Assembly (NCBI GenBank): GCA_016195325.1 | Contig: JACPZX010000023.1 | Coordinates: 1-64,000, forward strand | Direction: 5' to 3' | DNA: 64,000 nt | Source of the DNA: Acidobacteriota bacterium | GTDB lineage: Bacteria > Acidobacteriota > Polarisedimenticolia > JACPZX01 | In this document: positions 36,839 through 45,821 of the stretch, one piece after another | Layout: every line of letters starts with the position of its first letter | Numbering within the stretch: the stretch's first letter is position 1 | Made by a program: the position numbers and the translations under genes | The notes under the pieces: generated by a model | What the model saw: only the letters and a program-made list of their open reading frames with translations | Databases searched by the model: none | Told to the model about the DNA's origin: nothing

Positions 36839-38613
36839 CGCGAACCCGTCCATCGAGGAGCGGGCCAGGTCGCCTTCCACCGCCCGCCGAGGAGTCCTTC
36901 GGATCGACCTGGCTCGCCGCCTCGATTCTCGCAGGAGCCGTGCTGGCTTTCTGCGCCCCTCTCCTCCTGAACGCGGCGCTTCCCCTCGGGAGCGATTCCT
37001 ACGGCACGATGCATTACCTGCAGGGGTTCATGAAGGCCCTCTCCGAGGGGGACCTTTACCCGCGATGGACGGACGCGACGAACCGGGGGCTGGGGAGCCC
37101 GACGTTCATCTTCTTCCCGCCGCTGCCCTGGTATGGCGCCGCGGCCGCATCGTGGGCCGCCGGATCAGTCCTGGGCGGCATGAGGCTGTACATCGTGATT
37201 GTGGCGGCGCTCAGCGTCATCACCTTTCACCGCCTCGCGCGCGAATGGGTCGGCCCCGGGGTGCCGGCCGCCGCCGCGGCGGCGCTGTACCTCCTGCTCC
37301 CGTACCATCTCCTCGACTTCTATCAACGGTTCGCGATCTCGGAGACGACGGCCTTCATCTTCTTCCCGCTCATCCTCATGAACGTGCGGCGCACGCTCGA
37401 CGCGCCGGGTCGCGGCCACTTCCTCGCGCTCGCGCTCTCCTATGCGGGGCTGATCTTCACGCACGTCATCAGCACCCTGATCTTTTCTCTTTTCGTGGGG
37501 CTCTGGCTGGCGTGGGAAGCGCGCGGGCGCTGGGGCGCTCTCGCCCGGCCTGTGCTTGCGCTGGCGTGCGGCGCGGCCCTTTCGGCGCCCGTCCTCCTTC
37601 CGGCCCTGCTCGAGAAGGGACAGGCCAACATCTCGTGGGTCCGGGAGATGCCGAACGGGGACTTCCGCATCAACTTCATCTTCAAGGACGAAATCCTGCC
37701 GGGCCTGGGGTTCAAGGACCCCATCAAGCCTCCCATCCTGAAGTCGGCGCACTCGCAGCTGTTCCTCGGAGCCGCCGCCGCGGCGCTGGCCCTGGCGCTT
37801 CTTCCGGGGGATCGCTCCCGGCGACGGCGCGACGTCCTCGCCATGGCCGGCTGCTGCGGCGCGGCGTACCTGATGCAACTGGAGATCTCCACGCCCGTCT
37901 GGCGCCTGGTGCCCGAGCTTCCGACGATTCAGTTCCCGTGGCGCTTCCAGATGCTGATGGTGTTCGCATCCCCCTTGCTGGTCGGTCTGGCGATGAGGTC
38001 CGCGTGGCCGCAGCCGGGCGGCCCGCGCCCACGGGGTCCCGGGGGCGTGGCCGCCGGCGTGGCGATCCTGGCTCTGGCGATCACGGTGAATCTCGTTCTC
38101 GCCTGGCAGGTCGCGCATCTGAAACCGTTCACGTTCGACGAGAATGTCCTCCAGAGCGACGTGGTCACGTCCTGGGCGGAGCCGGCGTTCACGCCCGTGC
38201 AGTTCGGCATGTACAGGACTTTCAGGCAGACGGGCGTCGATCTTCCGCCCTATGCGTTTACGGAAGGGACGGGAGAGATTGCCGTGGAGACCTGGGCGAG
38301 CAGTCACCGCGTGCTGAAGATCGACAGCGCCGCGGGGGGCAGCGTGCGGCTGCGATCCTTCTGGTTTCCGGGATGGGCAGGCTCTCTCGACCGCGAGCCC
38401 CTGGAGCTGCGTCCCGATCCGCGCTACGGGGCCGTGACCTTCAGCGTGCCGGCGGGGAGCCACACGGTGGAGCTGAGGTTCGAGGCGACCGCCGTGCGGC
38501 GAGTCGCCGCGTGGGTGGCGCTCGGATCGATTCTCGCCACGGCGGCGCTCGCATTTTGGTCGCCGCTGCTTCTCGCGGAGCCCGGCACGGCTCGAAACGC
38601 GGGCGTCGCCTGA
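36835..38613 (+). CDS. multispan membrane protein, PTPS-related / YfhO-like
   Basis: This 592-residue protein has about 12 transmembrane helices and a periplasmic beta-rich C-terminal domain ending in a final helix. The first loop has GSDSYGTMHYLQGFMKAL and LYPRWTDATNRGLGSPTF, typical of the 6-pyruvoyl-tetrahydropterin-synthase-related membrane family and of YfhO, both GT-C-like. Despite the family name it has nothing to do with pterins. Its role is probably sugar transfer from a polyprenyl carrier, perhaps for the same polymer that the two upstream deacetylases modify. A relic of a paralogue lies at 8612-8842. Confidence 0.8.
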   Translation: MTRTRPSRSGPGRLPPPAEESFGSTWLAASILAGAVLAFCAPLLLNAALPLGSDSYGTMHYLQGFMKALSEGDLYPRWTDATNRGLGSPTFIFFPPLPWYGAAAASWAAGSVLGGMRLYIVIVAALSVITFHRLAREWVGPGVPAAAAAALYLLLPYHLLDFYQRFAISETTAFIFFPLILMNVRRTLDAPGRGHFLALALSYAGLIFTHVISTLIFSLFVGLWLAWEARGRWGALARPVLALACGAALSAPVLLPALLEKGQANISWVREMPNGDFRINFIFKDEILPGLGFKDPIKPPILKSAHSQLFLGAAAAALALALLPGDRSRRRRDVLAMAGCCGAAYLMQLEISTPVWRLVPELPTIQFPWRFQMLMVFASPLLVGLAMRSAWPQPGGPRPRGPGGVAAGVAILALAITVNLVLAWQVAHLKPFTFDENVLQSDVVTSWAEPAFTPVQFGMYRTFRQTGVDLPPYAFTEGTGEIAVETWASSHRVLKIDSAAGGSVRLRSFWFPGWAGSLDREPLELRPDPRYGAVTFSVPAGSHTVELRFEATAVRRVAAWVALGSILATAALAFWSPLLLAEPGTARNAGVA

Positions 38614-38638
38614 GACGGATCCGCGGGGAACGCTCGGG

Positions 38639-39439
38639 CTACCGGGTGACCATGACCGCGATGTTCCAGCAGTAGCGCCCCAGGAAGGGGGCGATCATCA
38701 TCGCGCGCTCGTCCCAGCGGGCGAGCCTGAGGAAGCTCGGTGCAAGGCGCGCGTGGTCCGTCAGGATTTTCTTCCAGTACCGCTCCCGCGCCGGGTGGAC
38801 CCTCTCGATCAGATAGAACCTCACGAAGATCCACAGGGAGAAGAGCCAGAACTCGGCGTGCTCGACCTGCCGAAAGCGCTCGCGGAAGATTTCCAGATCC
38901 GCCATCCTCAGCGGCGTCTCGTCCTCGCTGCGAACAGCGCTGGCCATCCAGCGGTAGAGGTTGATGACGGGATTGTGGGCCAGAGGATCCACGAACGCCC
39001 CGCGCCCACCAGGCTTGAGCACGCGCGCGACGTGATCGAGGCATCTCACCTTGTCCACGTGGTGGAGGACATTGGCGCCGTACACGACGTCGAACGTCGC
39101 GTCGGGGAAGGTCATGTCGTCCGCTGGCATGACCATGAGGTTGGGTGCCACGCCGTGGAGGCTGGCCGTGCGCCCCGCCAGGGCGATCATCCCGGGCGAG
39201 ATGTCGATCGCCGTCACGTCCGCGCCCATGAGTGAGAAGTAGACCGCCGATTCTCCGGCTCCGCATCCGATGTCCAGCAGCTTCAGCCCCTGCAGCGGGC
39301 CCAGCCAGCGGAGGATGCGCCGGTTCTCGGGCGACGTGGCCGCCTCGAACGATTCCCGCACGGGGACATCCTCGGGCTTGAGGTCGCTCGCCCACGCGTC
39401 GTGGAACTCGGCTTCGTCTTTGTGGGCGCTCGGCTTCAC
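38639..39439 (-). CDS. class I SAM-dependent methyltransferase
   Basis: This 266-residue protein has the class I motif LLDIGCGAGESAVYFSLMG (motif I), DVTAIDISPGMIALA (post-I), ADDMTFPDATFDVVYGANVLHH (motif II) and HVARVLKPGG (motif III). The 100-residue C-terminal part contains aromatic and hydrophobic stretches that may contact the membrane. The start GTG at 39439 overlaps the stop of the GT2 gene (GTGA), so it probably methylates the lipid-linked sugar or glycan made by the GT2 enzyme. It is convergent with the multispan protein gene, 25 bp apart. Confidence 0.85.
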   Translation of the reverse strand: MKPSAHKDEAEFHDAWASDLKPEDVPVRESFEAATSPENRRILRWLGPLQGLKLLDIGCGAGESAVYFSLMGADVTAIDISPGMIALAGRTASLHGVAPNLMVMPADDMTFPDATFDVVYGANVLHHVDKVRCLDHVARVLKPGGRGAFVDPLAHNPVINLYRWMASAVRSEDETPLRMADLEIFRERFRQVEHAEFWLFSLWIFVRFYLIERVHPARERYWKKILTDHARLAPSFLRLARWDERAMMIAPFLGRYCWNIAVMVTR

Positions 39440-40407
39440 GGTCGTGGCGGCCCCGCGATGTTGCACGTGGCGGAGACGATGTAGCGAGGTCGACCCTTCG
39501 CCTCGTCGAAGATCCGACCCACGTACTCTCCCATCACCCCGGCCATCACGAGGTTGAGCCCGCCCATCAGCACGATGAGCGATGCCAGGCTGAGCCAGCC
39601 CTTCACCGGCAGGTCGGTGAAGATCCACAGGATGAGGTTCACGAAGAGAAAGGCGCCGCTGAGGGCCATGCAGACGAGACCGAGCAGAAAAGCCGCCCTC
39701 AGGGGCAGCCACGAGAAGGAGAGGATCGCGTCGAGAGCGAGCGCGACCATCCGGGAGTTGCTGTAGTGGGTCTCGCCCGCCGTCCGGACCGGCCGCTCGT
39801 AGGGGATGGATGTCTGCCTGAACCCCGCCCAGGCGACCAGCCCGCGAATGTAACGGTGACGCTCCGGGAGTCGCTTGAGGACCCCGACGACACGCCGGCT
39901 CATGAGGCGGAAGTCGCCCTGCAGGACGGGCAGGTGCGAAGACGTCAGGCGTCCCATGAGCCAGTAGAACAGCGCCGCCGTCCTGCGCTTGTAGAACGAC
40001 TCTCCCTGACGCCGTGTGCGGACGCTGTTGACGACGTCGTACCCTTCGGCGAACTTCCGCATCATTTCGGGGACGAGCGTGAGCGGATCCTGAAGATCGG
40101 CGTCGGCGATGACCAGCGCGTCGCCGTCCGCGTGATCGATCCCGGCGCTGATGGCCGCCTGCTGCCCGAAATTGCGGGACAGATGGATGATTTTGAAGTC
40201 GGGATCCGCGGCGGCCGCATCGAGCGCGTCCGCCGTGCGGTCCCAGCTCCCGTCGTCGACGAGGATGAACTCGCATGAGAAGTCGCCCTGGCTGTCGCGG
40301 ACGTGGCGGAGGGCGGCGAAGAGAGCCGGCAGCGCGGCCTCTTCGTTCAGCATCGGGATGACGATGGACAGACGGTGCCGCCTGGAAAGCGGCTCGACCG
40401 TCATCAT
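39436..40407 (-). CDS. GT2 polyprenyl-phosphate glycosyltransferase (GtrB/DPM1-like)
   Basis: This 323-residue enzyme makes a polyprenyl-phosphate-linked sugar. The GT-A core has SIVIPMLNEEAALPAL at the N-terminus, VDDGSWDRT for nucleotide binding, ADADLQDP as the DXD metal motif and YKRRTAALFYWLMG. Two C-terminal transmembrane helices (about 235-300) match GtrB and bactoprenol glucosyl/GlcNAc transferases. Such a donor would feed GT-C enzymes like those at 30400 and 36835. The ATG at 40407 is chosen over the frame further upstream. About 200 bp upstream to the next gene hold nothing recognisable. Confidence 0.88.
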   Translation of the reverse strand: MMTVEPLSRRHRLSIVIPMLNEEAALPALFAALRHVRDSQGDFSCEFILVDDGSWDRTADALDAAAADPDFKIIHLSRNFGQQAAISAGIDHADGDALVIADADLQDPLTLVPEMMRKFAEGYDVVNSVRTRRQGESFYKRRTAALFYWLMGRLTSSHLPVLQGDFRLMSRRVVGVLKRLPERHRYIRGLVAWAGFRQTSIPYERPVRTAGETHYSNSRMVALALDAILSFSWLPLRAAFLLGLVCMALSGAFLFVNLILWIFTDLPVKGWLSLASLIVLMGGLNLVMAGVMGEYVGRIFDEAKGRPRYIVSATCNIAGPPRP

Positions 40408-40605
40408 GCAGCCCCCGGTGTCAGGAGGCTCCGCCCGGCGAGATGGATTCGCGGATCGAGGTCGAGCGTCTTCTCGTGCATGTCGATCACCATTCTGCGC
40501 CGGCGGACGGCAGCCCCTGCCACGACCTGAACGAACGATGGGAAATTCTATCACGCTGCCGGCGCCCGGCGTGAAAGCCACGACCATGCACGGCGACCCC
40601 GGCGC

Positions 40606-43344
40606 TCATCGGGAAGCCTCCCCGCCGCCCACGCGGACGGGGCTGGAGATGGCGAGGCGCGCGCCGTCGGCGCCGTCCACCGCGGCGTACCAGAGGCCGG
40701 GCCACGCGGCGCCCAACCCCCCCTCGAGATCGCAGCGCGTCGCCGACTCGCAGGGAGCCGAGGCGACGACGGCGCCGTCCCTCAGGATCTCAATCCTCGA
40801 GAAGGCGGGGGCGCTGACGCTCCGCGCCGTGACCGACCACGCGGTCGGCGAGGCCGCCTCGATCTCCGCCCCCATCGGGGCGCCGTCGATCGAAAAGGCC
40901 AGTTCCATGTGGCCGGCGGCGCTGAAGTAACAGCGGCGCGCGCGCATCGCGTCGATCAGCGACTCGCGCGTGACGTCCTTCGCCCAGCAGATGGTCCGGT
41001 CGGTCTCACCGGCGGTCGCTTTCCGGCTGTTCCCGCCCCCCGCGGCGCCCACGGGAAGGGCGCGGCGCGAGGCGACGTCGAGGAGGCCGCCGGGCCCCGT
41101 CTCGCAGGCCCCTCCGACCATCTCCATGAGCGACAGGATCGGATCGAAGCGCGACCAGTCGGTGTCCTCGCCGGCCGCGGCGCACGGCGTCGCGGCGATC
41201 ACGGCGCCTCCGTGCGCGCGCGCGTAGCGGTAAGCGTCCTCGACGACGGGGCAGTCGCCCACGTTCTGGGTCATCGGAGAGCAGTACGTGTCGGCCGACG
41301 CGTCGGGGAGGAGGATCAGCTTGCGCCCCGTGCCTCCTTTCGTCGTGAATCCCCCGCCGTCGAACTCGACGCCGAGAAATGCCGCGAAGCGTCCCGGCTC
41401 GTTCGCCCTCGTGACGGCGTCGCGAAGATGGTCCCACTCCGACGTCGTCCCCTTGCGGGCGCGAGGGTCGTCGATGTTCGCTGAGTAATCGGTCACCGCC
41501 GCCCAGTCGAGGCCGTTCTTCCGCGCCGAGTCGAAGGCGGCTTCGGGTGTGCCGGTCGCGAGCGGCTCCTTCGGATTCAGCATGGGGTAGAGCGCGAGGC
41601 CCGTGTGGACGTGCGGATCGCCGGAGAGAGCGCGCAACCCGGCGTACGGGGCGGCGCGCTCGGCGGGGGGCGGCTCGACGCGCGCGCGGTACGCCGCGAC
41701 GGGGCCGAGCTTCCCGGCGTGGTTCCGCGCGGCGATCTCGACGGAGTTGTCGCCGGGGGCGAGGCGCCAGACGAGATCTCCTTCGACGGGGGTCCACGGG
41801 GCCGCTGGGGTGAACCGGTGCATGTACCTGTCGAAGTCGGGCATCGTCTGATAGAGGTTGACCTTCAGCGCGCGCGGGCCCGCCGCCGCGAAGTCGGCGT
41901 GGACGAGGCTGATGGCGGGGCGAGAGGATTCGCCCAGGACAACGGCGTTCGGGTCGAGCGCGAGCGCGATCCAGCGCCGCTCGTCGTCGAGCCAGACATC
42001 GAACGTCCCGGCCTCCGGCTCACCGGTGCAGATCATTCCGAGACACCTGCAGGCGCCGGTGACGATCTCGCGCGCGCGGCCTCGGCAGTGAAGCGGCGTC
42101 GCGGATGCGCAGTCCGCCAGCAGGTGCCCCGGATCCGGCATGCCGCTCCCTTCCGGCGGATCGCCTCCGGCGGTGAAAGTGAGCCACGATGCGGCGGCGT
42201 CGCGGATCGCGATCGCCCGGGCGCGATCCGAGGTCGCGAAGCGCGTCGAGGCCAGCGCGCGAGATCGCAGCGGAGCGAGCGCTCCGCTCACGCACTCGTT
42301 CCATGCCGGCGGCCGCAGCGCGGCGACGAAGTCGATTGCAATTCCAGAAACTTCGACCGGCGGCGGTTGCTCCGGATCGTCGATTTCTTCGATGAGCACA
42401 CCGCGCGAGGGCGCGGAGGCGGGGCGTGTGCGGACAGAGAGGCCGGTGACGCCGAATCCACGGAATCGGACCTGTGCGAATAGATCGATCCCCGTGGCGA
42501 GGATGTGAAACCCTCCCGTTGCCGATGACTTGATCGAGTCGTCTATCCACGCCCTCCGCCACGATTCCCAAGCCGCGTCCGGCGTCGGGGTTGTCCCGGT
42601 GCGCGCCTCGACCCAGATCTCTTGGGGAAACGATCCCTCCAGGCTGAGATCAACCCCTTCGATTGCCCCCAGGAACAGGACGGGCGATTCCCACGGCGGG
42701 TTCTGCGGGTCGAGACTGAACCTTGTCTCTTGCGGCGCTGCCTCAATCCGCCGGAACGAGACGTCGTCCACGAGGAAGTCCGCCCGGTCGTCGTCCTTCA
42801 CGAGGTGGATCTCCGCGCGAGTCGCTTCGCCGCCGATCGCGACGAGCGCGGTGTGAGCCGCCCACTTCCGCTCGGGAGGGCCGGCGGCGACCCGCGTCTC
42901 GAAGGGAAGGGGAGGCGCAGCGGAGGCGTCGCTCTCCGGACCCAGGAGCCTCACGACGACGCGGAGCGCGTGATCGGTCGGGCCCACGACGCTCCGGGTC
43001 CTCATCGAGAGGAGGTACGTGCCGGCCCCGTCGAGCGGGAAGATCGGCGAATGGAGATCCACGCGCCCTGCTCCGTACAGGAAGTCCATGCACCGCCCGC
43101 CGGTGTCGGGGTCCTTCCCCGCGAGGGGCATCGTCCGCTGCCCCCCCTGATAGCCGACGAACCAACCTTCGGGGATGATCGCGAGCTTCTCCCCCTCGTC
43201 GGGGCGGAGCTGCTGCCACTTCGGCCCCACGTGATCGAACGAGCCGTTCGGCACCGTCTCGCGGCCGAGGCGGTACGGGACCTCCGCGGCGGCGGCGGCG
43301 CCGAGCGCGAGGAGGACACCCGACGCGAGCAGGGATCTCTTCAA
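40606..43344 (-). CDS. large secreted protein with an eroded PHP-like C-terminal domain
   Basis: This 912-residue protein has a signal peptide (1-20), a carbohydrate-binding-like beta domain (about 25-200), a middle region and, from about residue 575, a domain homologous to the 32118-33323 PHP protein (GDPHVHTGLALYPMLNP against GDIHVHSGLALYRVLDP). The metal ligands are partly lost: TEHSNN has become TDYSAN, AAHPCS is AATPCA, and GSSDSHH is GAAGGGNSR. It may bind rather than cleave. The middle region has a weak transglutaminase-like look (CRCLGMICTG, DERRWIALALDP) without a convincing catalytic triad. The start is TTG, overlapping the S9 peptidase stop (TTGA). Confidence 0.72.
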   Translation of the reverse strand: MKRSLLASGVLLALGAAAAAEVPYRLGRETVPNGSFDHVGPKWQQLRPDEGEKLAIIPEGWFVGYQGGQRTMPLAGKDPDTGGRCMDFLYGAGRVDLHSPIFPLDGAGTYLLSMRTRSVVGPTDHALRVVVRLLGPESDASAAPPLPFETRVAAGPPERKWAAHTALVAIGGEATRAEIHLVKDDDRADFLVDDVSFRRIEAAPQETRFSLDPQNPPWESPVLFLGAIEGVDLSLEGSFPQEIWVEARTGTTPTPDAAWESWRRAWIDDSIKSSATGGFHILATGIDLFAQVRFRGFGVTGLSVRTRPASAPSRGVLIEEIDDPEQPPPVEVSGIAIDFVAALRPPAWNECVSGALAPLRSRALASTRFATSDRARAIAIRDAAASWLTFTAGGDPPEGSGMPDPGHLLADCASATPLHCRGRAREIVTGACRCLGMICTGEPEAGTFDVWLDDERRWIALALDPNAVVLGESSRPAISLVHADFAAAGPRALKVNLYQTMPDFDRYMHRFTPAAPWTPVEGDLVWRLAPGDNSVEIAARNHAGKLGPVAAYRARVEPPPAERAAPYAGLRALSGDPHVHTGLALYPMLNPKEPLATGTPEAAFDSARKNGLDWAAVTDYSANIDDPRARKGTTSEWDHLRDAVTRANEPGRFAAFLGVEFDGGGFTTKGGTGRKLILLPDASADTYCSPMTQNVGDCPVVEDAYRYARAHGGAVIAATPCAAAGEDTDWSRFDPILSLMEMVGGACETGPGGLLDVASRRALPVGAAGGGNSRKATAGETDRTICWAKDVTRESLIDAMRARRCYFSAAGHMELAFSIDGAPMGAEIEAASPTAWSVTARSVSAPAFSRIEILRDGAVVASAPCESATRCDLEGGLGAAWPGLWYAAVDGADGARLAISSPVRVGGGEASR

Positions 43345-45452
43345 GGCGAGGTTTCACCCAGGATCCAGCGTGAGAACCACGCGAGGTTTCGGGACATCGC
43401 GTCCCGGATGAGCTTCGGCTCGGTGAAGCCGTGCCCCTGCCGCGGGTAGGTGACGAACTCGACCGGCACCTTCTGCTCGCGGAGCGCCAAGTACAGCTCC
43501 CATCCCTGCGAGACGGGGACGCGCGCGTCGGCCTCTCCGTGCTGGATGAGCGTGGGGGTCGAGATCCCCTTCGCATTGAAGACCGCGGTGTGCCCCGTGT
43601 AGACGGCCGGGTCCTCCCACGGCCACGCGCCGAAGTAGGAGCGCATGAAGTGCGGGATGTCGGTGGTCGCGGTGAACGAGACGGTGTCGGTGACGGCGGC
43701 CCCGACGCTCGCGGCGGCGAACTGCTTCGTCTTCGTGAGGACGCGCGACGTCATGAAGCCGCCGTACGACCACCCCATGATGCCGAGCCGCGCGCCGTCG
43801 GCGATGCCCTTCGCCACGAGCTCGTCGATCCCGCTCATGATGTCGACGTAGTCCTTCTCCCCCCAGTCGCGCACGTTCGCCGCACGGAACTCCTCGCCGT
43901 ACGCGCCGCTCCCCCTCGGGTTCGGCATGAAGACGGCGAACCCCTTCTGGGCGAAGAGCTGGATCGGGTAGGCGCCGCGGCGCGCCGAGAAGTTGTTCGC
44001 GAACGATCCCGCGGGGCCGCCATGGACGATCGTGAGAAGAGGGGCCTTCGCCCCCGCGGGGAGGCCGGCGGGGCGGACCAGCACCCCCTCCATGTCGAGG
44101 CCGTCGGCTCCTTTCCAGTGGAAGGGCTCCTTCGGGAGCGTCGCCATCTCCCGCGCCCAGCCGTTCAAGGCCGTGACGGGGCGCGCCGATCCCGGGAAAC
44201 CCTCCGGGGTGATGTCGAGCGCGTGGACCTCCATCGGCTCGAGCGGCGACTCGTGGATGAAGACCAGCGCCCGGCCGTTCCGGCTCACGGAGGCGGTGCG
44301 GTACACGTCGTCCCCCTTCGTCAGCGGCTCCATCCTTCCGCCGGCCGCGGGGACGCGGTAGATGTGGTTGACGAGGCGCGTGTTCGCCTGGAACAGGATG
44401 AACCGGCCGTCCGGAGTGAACGAGATGTCGGAGGCGATCTCGTCGAACGATCTCGTGAGCAGCTTCAACCCGGCCCCCGTCGGGCGCACCGTCGCGACGT
44501 AGTTGTTCATGTACCACTCGCGGCTCGCGTCCGTCGTCACGAAGGCAATCGTCGCGCCGTCGGGGGCGACGCGCGGCGAGGTGCACGAGCAGGGGGCCGG
44601 GAGGATCGGCGACGGCTCGACGCCGACGGCGTCCTTCGACCGGGCGGCGAGCGCGGCGAGGGGCTTCGTCAGGTCGAGCGTGTAGATGTTGGCGTTGAAC
44701 TCGTCGAAGGCGCGCGGGGTCGGCTGTCCGGCGAGGGCGAGCCGCGCGCCGTCGGGGAACCAGTCGATCTCGGTGACGTGGACTCCGCCCGAGGAAGCCT
44801 GCACCGCCGCCCCGCTGAGGACGTCGACGAGCCAGACGCGGCCGCGCGAGAACTCGGAGTCGACGACCGTCCAGTCATTCTTGTCCTTGTCGCGCTTCTT
44901 CCGATCGGCCGTCGGCGGCTCGGCGACGATCAGCGCGAGCTTCGTGCCGTCGGGGGACCAGGCGAGATCGTCCACGCTTCCGGGGATCGACGCGGCCTGC
45001 CACGGCTCGCCGCCGTCGGGCCTCATGAGCCAGGTCTGGGCGCCGGCGTCCTCCGACTTGATCGCCGGATCGCGCTTCGAGATGAAGGCGATCCGATCGC
45101 CTTGAGGGCTCCACCGGGGGTTGGCGTCGCTCTTCGGCGAGCGCGTGAGCTGAATCGCCTCCGCGAGCGGGGCGCCCGGCGCCGGGATCGCGGCGAGGTA
45201 GATGTCGGTGTTGAAGGAGTCGGTCTCGTCGCTCGCCTCGGAGACGACGAACGCCACGCGCTTCCCGTCGGGGGAGGCCTGCGGATCGGTCACGTCCCGG
45301 ACCCTCAGAATCTCGTCGATCGTCCACGGTTTCTTCGCGGCGTCGGCGGCGTCGGCAGCGGGGGAAGCTGCCGCGACGAGAAGTGCCGCGCCGAACGCCA
45401 CACCGCGGAGTCCGAATCGAACAGGTCCCGACCTGACGTGCTCGCGCTCCAT
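43341..45452 (-). CDS. secreted S9 family prolyl oligopeptidase (acylaminoacyl/dipeptidyl peptidase type)
   Basis: This 703-residue serine peptidase has a signal sequence, a TolB-like beta-propeller (about 45-440, with repeated SPDG/SPQG blades) and an alpha/beta-hydrolase domain. The nucleophile is Ser562 in GWSYGG, the His is H674 in RQGHGF and the Asp lies in QHGEADARVP. The enzyme should cleave short peptides after Pro or remove N-terminal dipeptides in the periplasm. It is translationally coupled to the eroded PHP protein by TTGA, an unexplained partnership. Confidence 0.9.
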   Translation of the reverse strand: MEREHVRSGPVRFGLRGVAFGAALLVAAASPAADAADAAKKPWTIDEILRVRDVTDPQASPDGKRVAFVVSEASDETDSFNTDIYLAAIPAPGAPLAEAIQLTRSPKSDANPRWSPQGDRIAFISKRDPAIKSEDAGAQTWLMRPDGGEPWQAASIPGSVDDLAWSPDGTKLALIVAEPPTADRKKRDKDKNDWTVVDSEFSRGRVWLVDVLSGAAVQASSGGVHVTEIDWFPDGARLALAGQPTPRAFDEFNANIYTLDLTKPLAALAARSKDAVGVEPSPILPAPCSCTSPRVAPDGATIAFVTTDASREWYMNNYVATVRPTGAGLKLLTRSFDEIASDISFTPDGRFILFQANTRLVNHIYRVPAAGGRMEPLTKGDDVYRTASVSRNGRALVFIHESPLEPMEVHALDITPEGFPGSARPVTALNGWAREMATLPKEPFHWKGADGLDMEGVLVRPAGLPAGAKAPLLTIVHGGPAGSFANNFSARRGAYPIQLFAQKGFAVFMPNPRGSGAYGEEFRAANVRDWGEKDYVDIMSGIDELVAKGIADGARLGIMGWSYGGFMTSRVLTKTKQFAAASVGAAVTDTVSFTATTDIPHFMRSYFGAWPWEDPAVYTGHTAVFNAKGISTPTLIQHGEADARVPVSQGWELYLALREQKVPVEFVTYPRQGHGFTEPKLIRDAMSRNLAWFSRWILGETSP

Positions 45453-45821
45453 CCCAGTCCCCCTTCCCCGTGACCCCGGGGCACCCTCCCGGGCGCCCGA
45501 CGCAAGATCCGTGAAGCTAGCACGGCGGGCAACCGGCGTTTCGCCGGGGTTTCGTGCCCACCCCGTCCGCCCCCCGGCCCGTGGCCCCTACATATTAATA
45601 GGGGGGGCGCCGGGGGGGTGACCCGGCGGGCGCAGAAGAGGGGTCTCGCGCTCCGGTGTGGGTGGTAGGCCGCCGTTCCCCGCGCCGGCGTCGCCATCCC
45701 CGCCGCGTGGGAGGCGGGCACGTCGCTTGCTCGAATGGATGAGACCGTGGCGAGATGAGGCGCGTCAGCGTATCGTGTCGCCGGGATCCCCCGAGACGAG
45801 GGACCGCGAGGAGACGCCGCC
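45453..45821. other. 369-bp divergent intergenic region between the S9 peptidase gene and fhs
   Basis: No ORF with coding character, riboswitch or RNA gene is evident. It contains one AT-rich island (45590-45600) in otherwise very GC-rich DNA, framed by an inverted repeat, and the GAGGAG ribosome-binding site of fhs at its right end. Confidence 0.6.
45585..45604. promoter_or_regulatory. AT-rich hairpin/operator candidate in the fhs upstream region
   Basis: CCCCTA (45585-45590) and TAGGGG (45599-45604) form an inverted repeat around the AT-rich centre CATATTAA. The centre could serve as a -10 on the minus strand, but no matching -35 is visible. It may be a protein-binding site. Confidence 0.35.

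Noticed and set aside
41300-42700. Transglutaminase domain in the middle of the large PHP-like protein
   Set aside because: A Cys region and a W-x-x-LDP-like stretch are suggestive, but the catalytic His is not at the expected place, so the domain is not claimed.
45453-45821. Possible tetrahydrofolate riboswitch before fhs
   Set aside because: The conserved THF-riboswitch sequences and fold are not present. The only structure is a short AT-rich hairpin.
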